Assembly (NCBI RefSeq): GCF_029439455.1
Contig: NZ_JAQFVG010000242.1
Location: forward strand, 23,776 to 87,775
DNA length: 64,000 bases
Direction: 5' to 3'
Source of the DNA: Caballeronia sp. BR00000012568055
GTDB lineage: Bacteria; Pseudomonadota; Gammaproteobacteria; Burkholderiales; Burkholderiaceae
The notes below the pieces were generated by a model. It worked only from the letters and a program-made list of their open reading frames with translations. It did not search any database and had not been told where the DNA came from. Shown in pieces: positions 36,712 to 45,030 of the stretch (positions are counted from its first letter, which is position 1; each line of letters starts with the position of its first letter). The position numbers and the translations under genes are program-made.

Positions 36712-37320
36712 ATGGCAAGTTCGGGTTCGGACAACAAGGCCGGCGAATTCGCTTCGACAAGCGGCACATCGACACCACCGCGCGTTGGCGAACAGATTCA
36801 GCGTCTGCGCAATGAAAGAAAGTTGACGCTCGACGATTTATCGCGCGCGGCGGGTGTATCGAAGTCGATGCTGTCGGAAATCGAACGGGACAAGGCCAAT
36901 CCGACGATCGCGGTGGCCTGGCGATTGACCAACGCGCTCGGCATCAGCCTCGATCAGTTGTTTGCGCAGCAGAAGCCGGCAGAAGCGATTCGCGTTGCGG
37001 CACCGCACGAGATTCCGACTTTGAGCGGTGACAACGGCGGATATCAGTTGCGGGTGTGGGGGCCGATCGAGTTGGCGGGGAAGTTCGAGTGGTACGAACT
37101 CACGTTGCGGCCGGGCGCGGCGCTGACATCGAACGCGCACGAGCCGGGGACGCGCGAGCACTTGACGGTGCTGAACGGGAATATCGAGATCGATGCGTCG
37201 GGTACGACGCGACGATTGAAGACGGGAGAGACCGCGCGCTACGCCGCCGACGATGGACATGCCATCCGTAACGTCGGGCGTTCGGAGGCGAAAGCGCTGC
37301 TGGTCGTCATCCACGGGTGA
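36712..37320 (+). CDS. XRE-family regulator with C-terminal cupin domain
   Basis: The 202-aa protein has an HTH_3 domain (residues ~25-80, [28 protein letters not shown]) and a C-terminal Cupin_2 barrel (~110-200, [14 protein letters not shown] and [12 protein letters not shown]). It is divergent from kbl-tdh with a 137-bp shared promoter region, so it probably regulates threonine degradation in response to a small ligand held by the cupin. A parS-like site follows its stop. Confidence 0.9.
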   Translation: MASSGSDNKAGEFASTSGTSTPPRVGEQIQRLRNERKLTLDDLSRAAGVSKSMLSEIERDKANPTIAVAWRLTNALGISLDQLFAQQKPAEAIRVAAPHEIPTLSGDNGGYQLRVWGPIELAGKFEWYELTLRPGAALTSNAHEPGTREHLTVLNGNIEIDASGTTRRLKTGETARYAADDGHAIRNVGRSEAKALLVVIHG

Positions 37321-37331
37321 CGGCGCGCGAA

Positions 37332-37347
37332 CTTTACGCGCATAAAG
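37332..37347. other. parS-like palindrome 2 (one mismatch)
   Basis: CTTTACGCGCATAAAG differs from the consensus by one base (T to C in the left arm). It lies 11 bp after the XRE-cupin stop and 18 bp before the end of the convergent csbD gene, in a gap between converging genes. Confidence 0.65.
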
Positions 37348-37365
37348 TTCGCGCCAGGCGCATGC

Positions 37366-37551
37366 CTACTTCTTGAACGCGTCCTTGACCGCACCGCGTG
37401 CATCGCCCACGCCTTTCTGGATCTTTCCTGCCGCCTGCTGCAAATCGCCCTTGGCTTCCTGCGACTTGTTATCGGTTGCCTTGCCGACCACTTCGTTGAT
37501 CTTGCCCTTCACTTGTTTGCCGATGCCTTCGATCTGATCCTTGTTCATCAC
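37366..37551 (-). CDS. CsbD-family stress-response protein
   Basis: The 61-aa hydrophilic protein reads MNKDQIEGIGKQVKGKINEV, followed by VGKATDNKSQEAKGDLQQAAGKIQ. This is the CsbD repeat pattern of G-K/Q-A-x-G-K, found in small general-stress proteins. It is complete and of normal length. It has a GGGAGAGG site upstream of the ATG. The biochemical role of the family is unknown. Confidence 0.9.
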   Translation of the reverse strand: MMNKDQIEGIGKQVKGKINEVVGKATDNKSQEAKGDLQQAAGKIQKGVGDARGAVKDAFKK

Positions 37552-37772
37552 GCCTCTCCCTTGTCTGAAAGTACTTGCGCATGAGCCGACCCGATGCCGT
37601 CACACGTCTCCATCAAGATGCCTTGCGTGACCGACCGCGCATAGCGGCGCACGTCTGATTCGCGCGTAGGCGGAATCGCACATACACCCGAGCCGACTAG
37701 CGAGACGCTATTTTCATTGCATCGAATACTGTATGTTTGTACAGTAGTAAGACCAGTTGCAAGGGGTGAGAC

Positions 37773-38129
37773 ATGGAGTCGAATGGCGAACATCTGAGCA
37801 AGAAGCAATTTGCTCGTGCAGTGCGAGACCTCGAGCGGATCACGCGCGAGATTGCAGGGCGATATATCGAATTGGGCGTGCCGCTGACGTGGCGTTTGTT
37901 GCACGCGATCGAAGCGGAGGCCGTCGCGGATCTCGGCTTCGCAGGACGACACGAGGCCACTTTGCGCGAGTTGTTCGCGCGTCCGGACGACTTTCATTTC
38001 CCCGAAACCGACGATGTCGTCGATGTCGCGACGTCGGACGCATTGCCCGCCGTTTTCGCTTTCGCCGTCGATGCCTATGAACAGGCCGCGCGGCATGGCC
38101 GACCGCAGCTCGCCATCGCGCATGGTTGA
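37773..38129 (+). CDS. hypothetical protein
   Basis: The 118-aa frame starts at ATG 37773 behind CAAGGGGTGAG. It is rich in Glu, Arg and Ala with a predicted helical N-terminal half (KKQFARAVRDLERITREIAG), and it has no signal peptide or membrane segment. No domain is recognised. It ends 13 bp before the convergent DUF2252 gene. The opposite strand also has an open frame through this stretch (37548-38393), but that frame lacks a good start and composition. Confidence 0.55.
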   Translation: MESNGEHLSKKQFARAVRDLERITREIAGRYIELGVPLTWRLLHAIEAEAVADLGFAGRHEATLRELFARPDDFHFPETDDVVDVATSDALPAVFAFAVDAYEQAARHGRPQLAIAHG

Positions 38130-38142
38130 ACTTGATGCCCGA

Positions 38143-39579
38143 TTAGAGCGCGAAGTCTGCGGCCATGTCGGCGTCGCTGCGGGCTTCGAGTCGTCCGTCC
38201 CGGCACGCGGCGCGAAACAGCGCGTAGTCTTTTTCGACTTGTTCGGCGTAGGCGCGGCCGTATCGCACCAGTGTTTCGGACATGCGGTCGCCGCTGCCGA
38301 TATAGCCGGAAATCTCCGGCGCGCAGCCTCCAGCCTTGGCGTGCGCCCGAGCCAGCGCCCACCCGCATAGCCTGGCGTACTCGCGGAACGCATCGTCGCC
38401 GAATGTTTCGAGTTCGGCGGAAATTTTCATGTCGCGTAGTTGGCGAATATAAAGATGGCGGCCGACTGGGCCGGTTGCCCAGCCGAGAAACGGGTCTGTT
38501 GCGGCCTGCAACAGACGCTGGCCGTGCACGACGCGCTGTCCGTTGTGAGCGTCGATGACGCTACTTTTCCCGGCGCGCGCGTATCGCAAAACCACGGAGG
38601 TCGATGCCTCTTTGAGTTGCAGAAAGAGCGGTTTGCGGTGCGAGTCAGTTAGCAACATGACGAGACAACGCGTGCCGACGCTGCCCACGCCAACCACCTT
38701 GAACGCGAGGTCCTGAAACGTAAATTGCGATAGCAAAGCGGCCCGCTCGGGCGTCAGCGTCTCGACATAGCTACGCATCAGATTGGCGAATATCACGTCG
38801 CGATCGTCTGGCAACGTCATCCATTCATCGGCTTTGTCGATCAACGTGCTGTCACCGCGAATATGGAAGACGGCGGGAGGCGAATCGCGGATGCGCCATG
38901 TGTCAGCAGACTGATCGACGAGTTTCGGCAGCATCGAATCATGCGTACGTCGCGATGCGCGCTCGAATCCGCGTTTGAGGCGACGCCGCGCGTCGTCGCT
39001 CTGTACCACGCCGGTCATCCGCTCGAAGGTGATGCGCTCGTACCAAAGATCGAGCACGCCCATTTCGGCGTACTCGCGCATGTGCGTCTGGTAGCTCTGC
39101 GCGGTCAGAAAGGCAAACTCGTCGGCGGCGAGATCGCCATGACCGAGTTGCTGGCCGGCAATCGTGAAACTCGCAACGAGGCGCTTGAGATCCCACTCCC
39201 ACGGACCGTACGCGGTTTCATCGAAATCATTGAGATCGAAGATGAGCGCGCGCTCGGGCGTTGCGAAGCCGCCGAAATTCGACAGATGACAGTCACCGCA
39301 AATCTGAAGCCACAGGCCACTGTTCGGTGTCGTCGCGAGGTCGTGTGCTTGTATCAGCGCGCTGCCTCGGTAGAACGTGAAAGGCGAAACGAGCATGCGG
39401 CCGTAACGAAGCCGGATCAACGCCGGCACGCGGCCTTCGCTGCTCGACTGCAACAGCGCGGTGGGATCACGATCAACGTCACCAATCGTTTCGTGCGAAC
39501 CGCGCGGTGTGCGTTCGCGCGCGGCTCGTCCGTTGGCGCGACGCGCTTGCCAGGACGGCAAAGTGTGCAGTTGGGCCAT
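38143..39579 (-). CDS. DUF2252-family protein (kinase-like fold)
   Basis: The 478-aa protein carries DUF2252 hallmarks: VSPFTFYRGSA, then CGDCHLSNFGGFATPE and LIFDLNDFDETAYGPWEWDLKRL. The GDxHxxN and DFDE motifs mirror the catalytic loop and metal-binding motif of aminoglycoside-phosphotransferase-like kinases. The start at 39579 (MAQLHTL) has AAGGAGCG upstream. Substrate and role are unknown. It is divergent from the recombinase-like gene. Confidence 0.85.
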   Translation of the reverse strand: MAQLHTLPSWQARRANGRAARERTPRGSHETIGDVDRDPTALLQSSSEGRVPALIRLRYGRMLVSPFTFYRGSALIQAHDLATTPNSGLWLQICGDCHLSNFGGFATPERALIFDLNDFDETAYGPWEWDLKRLVASFTIAGQQLGHGDLAADEFAFLTAQSYQTHMREYAEMGVLDLWYERITFERMTGVVQSDDARRRLKRGFERASRRTHDSMLPKLVDQSADTWRIRDSPPAVFHIRGDSTLIDKADEWMTLPDDRDVIFANLMRSYVETLTPERAALLSQFTFQDLAFKVVGVGSVGTRCLVMLLTDSHRKPLFLQLKEASTSVVLRYARAGKSSVIDAHNGQRVVHGQRLLQAATDPFLGWATGPVGRHLYIRQLRDMKISAELETFGDDAFREYARLCGWALARAHAKAGGCAPEISGYIGSGDRMSETLVRYGRAYAEQVEKDYALFRAACRDGRLEARSDADMAADFAL

Positions 39580-39752
39580 CGTTCGCTCCTTGCCATCGTT
39601 CTGGATTTTGTTGTGGATCGGAAAGACGCCATGAGAAGACAGTAGGCGACGATCGGCGCAAGCAGCAAGACAGTGAATCGACACTCCATGACACTTGAGC
39701 GTCGCTGTGCTCTTGACGTAGCGCGTCTGAAGTCCGACTCTCTTGGACAGCA

Positions 39753-40802
39753 ATGTCAATCTGTCAGGCCTTATCGAACACTATGCCGAACACTTCCGAT
39801 CTCTTCGATCAACAACGCGCCGACTGGCAAGCCGATCCGCAAGCCGCCTTCGATGCGTGGCTCGCGCAACAGCAGTTCAGGGCATCGTCGGCGGATGTGT
39901 ATCGCGCGCAATGGGGCAATTTCCTCGAGTGGTTGCGCGCAAAGCGTACGACGCTGCAAACCGTGCAGCGGCCGGTCATCGAACAATTCGTCTCGCAACT
40001 CGATATTCGCCGCCCGCAACGCATGCGCTATCTGCGATTGATCGAGCGCGTGCTCGACCATGTGCGGGAGATTGAAACCGCGCCGACGAATCCGGCGCGT
40101 TTCATCGCCCAGGACGGCGATTCGGCGTGGCGCCACGCGCGTGATAACGAGCCGACCGGCTTCCTGACGCACGATGAGCGCGCGCTGCTGGTCGGGCATC
40201 TGTATGCGCCGATCGGCACTTTGCCGACCGGACAACGCTGGCGCGAGCGACGCGACCGCGCACTGGTCGCCACCTTTCTCGGCGCGGGCGTGAAGACGGG
40301 CGAGGCGGCGGAGTTGACCATCGACTGCTACGCGGCGGGCGCGCCCTACGTGACGGTCGATGCAAATAATCCGTTGCTGGTCAGGCAAGCGCGACTCGCG
40401 CCGTTTGCCGTCGAATTGCTGGATAACTGGATCAGCGAGCGCCGGACTGTCGGTCTGGCGGGCGACCTTCTGTTTCCCGCAGCCCCGTCCGGACGGTCGA
40501 TGCACAAGGCAACCATGCTGCGCGCGATCGACGCTGTTGTCGCTGCGTCAGGGATGGCCGCGTCACGCGTGGCGCGCGCGAGTCCGCAAACTTTGCGCAA
40601 CACCTACGCGGCGGAGTTGTTCGAGGACGGCACAGACCCCGAACGCGTCGGCCAATGGCTCGGCTTTCAGCAGATGATCTCGGTTCATCGGCTGCACCGT
40701 GCGTGGCAAGAGTGGATGGGTGAGCAAATACGGGAGCGCGATCTGGCTCGCGCGACAGATGCGACCGATATCATCGACGATCCCGAAAACTCTCACCTTT
40801 GA
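39753..40802 (+). CDS. tyrosine-recombinase-fold protein with degenerate active site
   Basis: The 349-aa protein has a SAM-like N-terminal DNA-binding domain (residues ~25-110) and a tyrosine-recombinase catalytic-fold domain (~135-320). Aligned by eye with XerD-type motifs, Arg-I is K181 (LGAGVKTGEAAEL), the HxxR His is Q279 (SPQTLRNTYAAEL) with R282 kept, the LGH His is F305 (QWLGF) and the Tyr position is L314. It is thus probably a DNA-binding protein without strand-exchange activity. A start at 39783 is also possible. Its last codons contain a perfect iteron in reverse orientation. It lies next to the KfrA-like gene (convergent, 12 bp gap). Confidence 0.8.
   Translation: MSICQALSNTMPNTSDLFDQQRADWQADPQAAFDAWLAQQQFRASSADVYRAQWGNFLEWLRAKRTTLQTVQRPVIEQFVSQLDIRRPQRMRYLRLIERVLDHVREIETAPTNPARFIAQDGDSAWRHARDNEPTGFLTHDERALLVGHLYAPIGTLPTGQRWRERRDRALVATFLGAGVKTGEAAELTIDCYAAGAPYVTVDANNPLLVRQARLAPFAVELLDNWISERRTVGLAGDLLFPAAPSGRSMHKATMLRAIDAVVAASGMAASRVARASPQTLRNTYAAELFEDGTDPERVGQWLGFQQMISVHRLHRAWQEWMGEQIRERDLARATDATDIIDDPENSHL
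40781..40797 (-). repeat. single iteron in the 3' end of the recombinase-like gene
   Basis: On the minus strand this reads GGTGAGAGTTTTCGGGA, a full match to the iteron consensus. It is opposite in orientation to the main array and lies inside coding DNA, ending five bases before the gene's last base. A 17-bp match at this position, 1.6 kb from the array, is unlikely by chance. Confidence 0.8.
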
Positions 40803-40814
40803 TGCAGCGTCGGC

Positions 40815-42005
40815 TCACGTGCTGCTGACAGCGAGGAAGTTCTGGACGGCGGCGAGCTTCGACGACACCGCGCCCGAGGTGCGCTCGCAATTCGGGCACA
40901 AAAGCTCGAACTCGTCTTTGTGGCGCTGGAGTTCGGGCTCACCGGACTCGCACGCGGGACAGGCGCCCGGCGCGGTGACATAGGCATCGATCTGCGTGCC
41001 GAGCGCGCCGATTTCCTCCGTGCTCAGACGTCCATCCGCCGCCAGCATCGCCAGCAATCCGCCAATTTCGGCGCTGACGCTCGCCCGCACGCGATGTGCA
41101 TCGCGTTCGCGCACGAGGGCGTCGATTTCGTCGGACTGTGTGCGGACTTGCGATTCAAGCCGGTCAGCGCGACCGCGTGCAGCACTAAGTTGTTGAATAA
41201 AATCGAATTCTTTCTGTCCCGCTTCGCGCGCGCCAGCCTGGTAAGTCGATGCCATCCCGCGCAACGAATCGAGTTCGACGAGCATGGGTTTGACACGCCG
41301 CTCGGCATCCTTCACGGCGTCCTTGATTTGCTGGGCGTAATGCTCGGTGTTGTGGCGCAGATCGTCCTGTAGCGAATCGATCCGGTCGCGTAGGCGGCTT
41401 GCGTCGGCCTGCTCACGCTGCAGGCGCTCATTCAACGCGGCGTTTTCCGCTTCGAGCCTCGTGACGACATCGCGCAAAGCAGCGTGTGCGTCGCTATCGT
41501 GATATTCCTGCGCTTTCAATTGCGCCTCGAGCGACGCCGTGCGCGCCACGCTTGCCTCCGCCCGCGCTTCCGCCCGTTGTCTTGCCAATTCGATGGTTTC
41601 GCAACGAATGCCGGCATCACGCGCTTCGGTCTGCGCCGCTTCTGTCATGGCATCGAGCCGCTTGCGTTCTGCATCCAGCTCGGTGCGCGCGTGCTGATGC
41701 GCTTCCGCGAACAGCGTGGCGAGCAGCTCGCTGGCGCGGGTTTGCAGCGACTCGGGCAACGCGCCGGCATCGATCCGTACTCGGAGCGTTGATCGCAAGT
41801 TTGTCCAAAACGCTTCGATATCACGCGGGATATCGCTTGCACTTCCGGTTTGCGTGAATTCGCGTACCAGCGTGACCGAGGGACGGACGCCGAGATCGAA
41901 GAACAAGCGCTTGCAAGCATGCTGCGAGAGGTCCTGCCGACGCGCGCCCGATGCGCGCATTTCATCGATTTCCTGGCGGAGGGCGTCGCGGAATTGTGCG
42001 TCCAT
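40815..42005 (-). CDS. KfrA-like DNA-binding coiled-coil protein with C-terminal zinc ribbon
   Basis: The 396-aa protein has a KfrA_N-type domain (residues ~1-130, LFFDLGVRPSVTLVREFTQTGSASDI) and a long coiled coil (~105-305) rich in Glu, Arg, Gln and Ala. It ends with paired cysteines C349-x2-C352 and C370-x2-C373 that look like a zinc ribbon. Plasmid KfrA binds its own promoter and forms a nucleoprotein scaffold that aids partition. This protein is transcribed away from the iteron region and its promoter lies beside it. The zinc ribbon is not part of the classic KfrA proteins I know. Confidence 0.75.
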   Translation of the reverse strand: MDAQFRDALRQEIDEMRASGARRQDLSQHACKRLFFDLGVRPSVTLVREFTQTGSASDIPRDIEAFWTNLRSTLRVRIDAGALPESLQTRASELLATLFAEAHQHARTELDAERKRLDAMTEAAQTEARDAGIRCETIELARQRAEARAEASVARTASLEAQLKAQEYHDSDAHAALRDVVTRLEAENAALNERLQREQADASRLRDRIDSLQDDLRHNTEHYAQQIKDAVKDAERRVKPMLVELDSLRGMASTYQAGAREAGQKEFDFIQQLSAARGRADRLESQVRTQSDEIDALVRERDAHRVRASVSAEIGGLLAMLAADGRLSTEEIGALGTQIDAYVTAPGACPACESGEPELQRHKDEFELLCPNCERTSGAVSSKLAAVQNFLAVSST

Positions 42006-42149
42006 AACAGTGCTACCTAGTAATCGAGATAACGATCATAACGCTTTACGTGTCATGCAATACGTTTTCGATGTGATGTTCGTTTACGTCGGCAATGTTG
42101 CGTGCTGTTATGTGCAAAACCGCATTTGAAGGCTCATAGAAGATGTCTA

Positions 42150-42236
42150 CCGTGAAACACCTTTAGATTCACAGCTTAACCTCATGATTCTAATGCAAAT
42201 ATTAGGAATTTACGAAGATTTGTCGTTGTTTCACGG
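42150..42236. promoter_or_regulatory. split inverted repeat CCGTGAAACA / TGTTTCACGG
   Basis: CCGTGAAACA (42150-42159) and TGTTTCACGG (42227-42236) are exact reverse complements 67 bp apart, flanking the AT-rich segment upstream of the phased iterons. Each arm contains TGTTTCACG, which is half of the classic chromosomal parS (TGTTTCACGTGAAACA). It could be an operator for the KfrA-like protein or a looped site; the binding protein is unknown. Confidence 0.45.
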
Positions 42237-42371
42237 GAGGGGGTGAATATGGTTTGCCAAGAGACTCAAAAAGATCTTCTTGAGAGACATAAAAGTAAAC
42301 ACCTTTGAAACCTTATTAATACTGTTAACGCCACCGCAAAGCCTTACTGGATAAGGGTTTCAGGAAGGATA

Positions 42372-42511
42372 GGTGAGCATCTGCGGGATATATGGTGAAG
42401 CTTTGCGGGAAGGATCGGTGACGGGGTTCAGGGTCGAGCGTGAGGACCATCGGGATAGATCGTGAGCGGATTCAGGAACGAGCGAGTTTACGAGGGTGAG
42501 GCGATTCGGGT
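42372..42511 (+). repeat. helically phased iteron sub-array (six degenerate 17-mers)
   Basis: Copies start at 42372, 42394, 42417, 42439, 42461 and 42495. The first five are 22-23 bp apart, about two DNA turns, so bound initiators would line up on one face. They are more degenerate than later copies, for example GGTGAAGCTTTGCGGGA, GGTGACGGGGTTCAGGG and CGTGAGCGGATTCAGGA. They sit beside the AT-rich segment, as core origin iterons do. Confidence 0.8.
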
Positions 42512-42571
42512 GAGGAATCGCCTGCTTGCCGCGACTGGGGGGATGGATCAATCACCGCGCATCACGCGAAA

Positions 42572-43556
42572 GGTGAGAGTTATCGGGAGTTTGAGAATCG
42601 CGCGAAAATCGCTGTGCAACAGGGCGTTTTTACCGGAAAGTGAGCGTTTGCGGGAGCCAGACAAGGTAAGCGGTGAGATTTTACGGGACAACGCCGTCAT
42701 TTTCGACTCTCTTACCGCGAAAGGTGAGCTTTTTCGGGACTGAATTTACGTGTTCTCGCTGACTTCGTCGCTCAGGCGTACCATTCGGTGCAATTAAGGT
42801 GAGGGTTTTCGGGAGCGCATAGGCCCTTGCGCCACCATCCATCGCAGATTTTGCGTCTGTATAGATAGGTGAGCGTTTTCGGGAGCTATATTCAGGCGCG
42901 CGCAGGTCCCGACACAAGCGCAATGAAAAACCTTATTAAAATCACATACTTGTATCCCTCTGGCGTGGTGGTCGTCGAGTAATGGTGAGTATTTTCGGGA
43001 GCAGAGCCTTTCAGCGCAAACGGGCCTGACTCCGCGAGAGGTGAGCGTTTGCGGGATGCCAATAGCGGGCAAGCATAAGAATGCGATAAGACACATGCTT
43101 AATATGGGAGTTTTCATCAGGTCTTGGGTGATCAGCCGACGAAAGGTGAGGCTTTTCGGGGGCTGTCTGTTGCGTGGATTTCACCCGGACCGGACGCTGA
43201 TAGCGGCGTTAGCCGCTTTAAAGAATTTTGAGGTGAGGTTTTTCAGGAGCACTACGACGACTACGGCATGAACTAGGCCGGGAGATCGCTGATCGAAAGT
43301 AAAGTGCTGCGGAAAACTTGTGCGATCGGCACCACTGCACCAGCGCAAACGCGAAAAATTTTTTCAGGTGAGACTTTTCGGGACCTTCAGAACAACGTCT
43401 CGCGCAGTGCTTAATGGCCTGAAATTCGTTTACCCGCGCGGCTTCGGGATGTGCCGGACAGACCGCATCGGTGAGTGGTGAGAGTTTACGGGAGCGCACC
43501 GCAGTGAGTTCGCGCTTATCAAGACGGTTCACCGATGGAGGTGAAGGTTTACCGGT
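42572..43556 (+). repeat. dispersed iteron array (13 near-consensus 17-mers)
   Basis: Copies of GGTGAGNNTTTTCGGGA start at 42572, 42639, 42672, 42723, 42799, 42868, 42984, 43040, 43145, 43232, 43367, 43477 and 43540, all on the plus strand. Spacing is irregular (33-135 bp). Most match the consensus closely (for example GGTGAGCGTTTTCGGGA at 42868); the last, GGTGAAGGTTTACCGGT, is degenerate and lies 56 bp upstream of the rep start. They probably serve initiator titration, handcuffing and rep autoregulation. Confidence 0.85.
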
Positions 43557-43611
43557 AGACGTGCTTCACCCCGGTCGGTATGCTGCACGCATTCCTGATC
43601 GCACTGTACGC

Positions 43612-44979
43612 ATGGTCACCAAGCGCGCCAAAAAAACCGATGTAGTCAGCCCAAGCTCGGCGGAATTGCGCAAGGCCGTGGAGGCCATTGCGATTCAGCC
43701 GAAGAGCGGGAAAATCACGCTGCTGACTCGCAAACTTTTCAACGTTCTGTTGGCTGTTGCGCAGCAGGCGGATGAATCGGGCGATACGTATCGCGCGCTG
43801 CTGTCCGATATCGTGGCCAATTCAGCCTTCGATTCGAACGATACCGCGTTGGTCAAGGAGCATTTGCGCCGGATGGTGTCGGTGCAGGTCGAGTGGAGCA
43901 CCGGCACATCGAGTCAGAAGCCGGGCCGCAAATGGGGTATTTCGACCCTGATCGCCGACGCCGAAATTCTCGAAGATCCCAATACGCGGCGCGTTTGGGT
44001 AGAGTTTTCGTTCGCTCCGAAGATCAAAAAGAAACTGCTCGATCCGGTTCAATACGCGCGTCTGAGCCTGCAGTTCCAAAGCCAGCTGCGCAGCAGCGCG
44101 GGATTGGCGCTGTACGAGATCTGCGTTCGATATCTGACGAATCCCAGCCACCTGACGATGCGGGAAACATGGGAATGGTGGCGGCCGATTTTGTCCGGCA
44201 CGCCCGATACCGAGGCTGGCGACGAGGCCAAGCGAGAATACAAATACTTCAAGCGCGACTATCTTCGGCCCGCTATTGCCGAAGTCAACGCGGTGACCAA
44301 TATTTTCGTCGAGTTGGTCGAGCATCGCGAGGGGCGGCGCGTGGCGGAGATCCAGTTCCGCGTCACCGAGCAAAAGCAGCCGATGCTGGCGCTCGACGAG
44401 CATCCGAATGTATTCGACAGCACGCTTGTCGATCGTATGGTGAAGATCGGGATCCCGCTGAAGGAAGCGCAAACGCTCTATGCGGACAGCGAGGAAAATC
44501 GCATTCGCGCCGCATTGCAAATGACCGAACAGCGTATGCGAAGCACGTCGTTGCCGCCGGTGCGCAGTGCCGCAGCCCTGTTCAAAGATGCGTTGAAGAA
44601 GGGTTACGCGCCACCCATCCAGGTGCTTGCGTCGACGCCGGTCAGCGGCCCCGCATCGCGCGGCACGGTGGCTGCCGCGAATGCTGCGGACGATTTGAAA
44701 GCCCGCCTGCTCAGCGAGTTTTCCGCTTATCGGCGTAAGGAAGCGCGAGCGCTTTACGATGAACAAGGTGAGGAAGAACGGGACCTGGCGCGTCAGACGT
44801 TCGAATCGGACGTTTTGCCGGAACTCGGAACGCATATGCGCGACGACTGGCGCAAGCGTGGGCTGGATTCCAAACTGGCGGAGACTTCGTTCTTCGACTG
44901 GCTCGCGCGCAAGACTTGGGGCGAGCCGACCGACGGAGACTTGCTGGCCTTCACGCTGAATCAATCTCGCGTCGGCTAG
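43612..44979 (+). CDS. Rep_3-family replication initiator of the secondary chromosome
   Basis: The 455-aa protein has tandem winged-helix domains of the Rep_3 (RepB/RepE-like) superfamily. The first covers roughly residues 20-150 (ITLLTRKLFNVLLAVAQQAD). The second runs to ~265, with LSLQFQSQLRSSAGLALYEI, LTMRETWEWWRPILSG and KYFKRDYLRPAIAEVNA. A long C-terminal extension follows. It is expected to bind the iterons upstream and open the origin. The start at 43612 (MVTKRAKK) is preferred because upstream in-frame sequence contains iterons. It converges on parB, separated by a GC hairpin. Confidence 0.88.
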   Translation: MVTKRAKKTDVVSPSSAELRKAVEAIAIQPKSGKITLLTRKLFNVLLAVAQQADESGDTYRALLSDIVANSAFDSNDTALVKEHLRRMVSVQVEWSTGTSSQKPGRKWGISTLIADAEILEDPNTRRVWVEFSFAPKIKKKLLDPVQYARLSLQFQSQLRSSAGLALYEICVRYLTNPSHLTMRETWEWWRPILSGTPDTEAGDEAKREYKYFKRDYLRPAIAEVNAVTNIFVELVEHREGRRVAEIQFRVTEQKQPMLALDEHPNVFDSTLVDRMVKIGIPLKEAQTLYADSEENRIRAALQMTEQRMRSTSLPPVRSAAALFKDALKKGYAPPIQVLASTPVSGPASRGTVAAANAADDLKARLLSEFSAYRRKEARALYDEQGEEERDLARQTFESDVLPELGTHMRDDWRKRGLDSKLAETSFFDWLARKTWGEPTDGDLLAFTLNQSRVG

Positions 44980-44981
44980 CG

Positions 44982-45008
44982 GCGCGCGTTCGATCAAGAA
45001 ACGCGCGC
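44982..45008. terminator. GC-rich hairpin between rep and parB
   Basis: GCGCGCGTT (44982-44990) and AACGCGCGC (45000-45008) form a perfect 9-bp stem with a 9-nt loop, three bases after the rep stop and 23 bp from the parB stop. There is no T-tract on either strand, so it may slow rather than stop converging transcription. Confidence 0.5.
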
Positions 45009-45030
45009 ACGCTTCGCTTGATTCGCTTAA

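Larger units (their letters stand above)
42006..43611. other. replication origin region of the secondary chromosome (ori2-type)
   Basis: This 1.6-kb gene-free region between the divergent kfrA-like and rep genes contains about 19 same-strand copies of a 17-bp repeat. It also has an AT-rich stretch (about 42160-42360, with TTATTAATACTGTTAAC-type sequence) that could be the unwinding element, and a split inverted repeat at 42150/42227. Only a weak DnaA-box-like site is visible (TTATCCAGT on the minus strand, 42346-42354, 7 of 9 bases). Adjacency to a Rep_3 gene and parAB makes an iteron-regulated origin very likely. Confidence 0.88.

Noticed and set aside
36575..36778. N-terminal extension of kbl by 68 residues
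   Set aside because: The extension is Cys/Arg-rich and occupies the divergent promoter; the 400-residue start matches the family length and has a ribosome-binding site.
37548..38393. A 281-codon minus-strand open frame
   Set aside because: It overlaps the end of DUF2252 and the better-supported plus-strand hypothetical gene, and it has no coherent composition or start signal.
39753..40802. Active integrase marking a genomic island or integron
   Set aside because: The catalytic residues are replaced, no attachment-site repeats or tRNA were found next to it, and it sits in the replication/partition cluster.
42346..42354. DnaA box at the origin
   Set aside because: Only 7 of 9 bases match the consensus and no second box was found, so it is noted but not claimed.
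42360..43532. Several short open frames in the iteron region
   Set aside because: They are small, overlap the repeats, lack ribosome-binding sites and encode no recognisable protein.
42372..43556. CRISPR array
   Set aside because: Repeats are 17 bp, degenerate, irregularly spaced and lack uniform spacers or cas genes; they fit Rep iterons next to an initiator gene.
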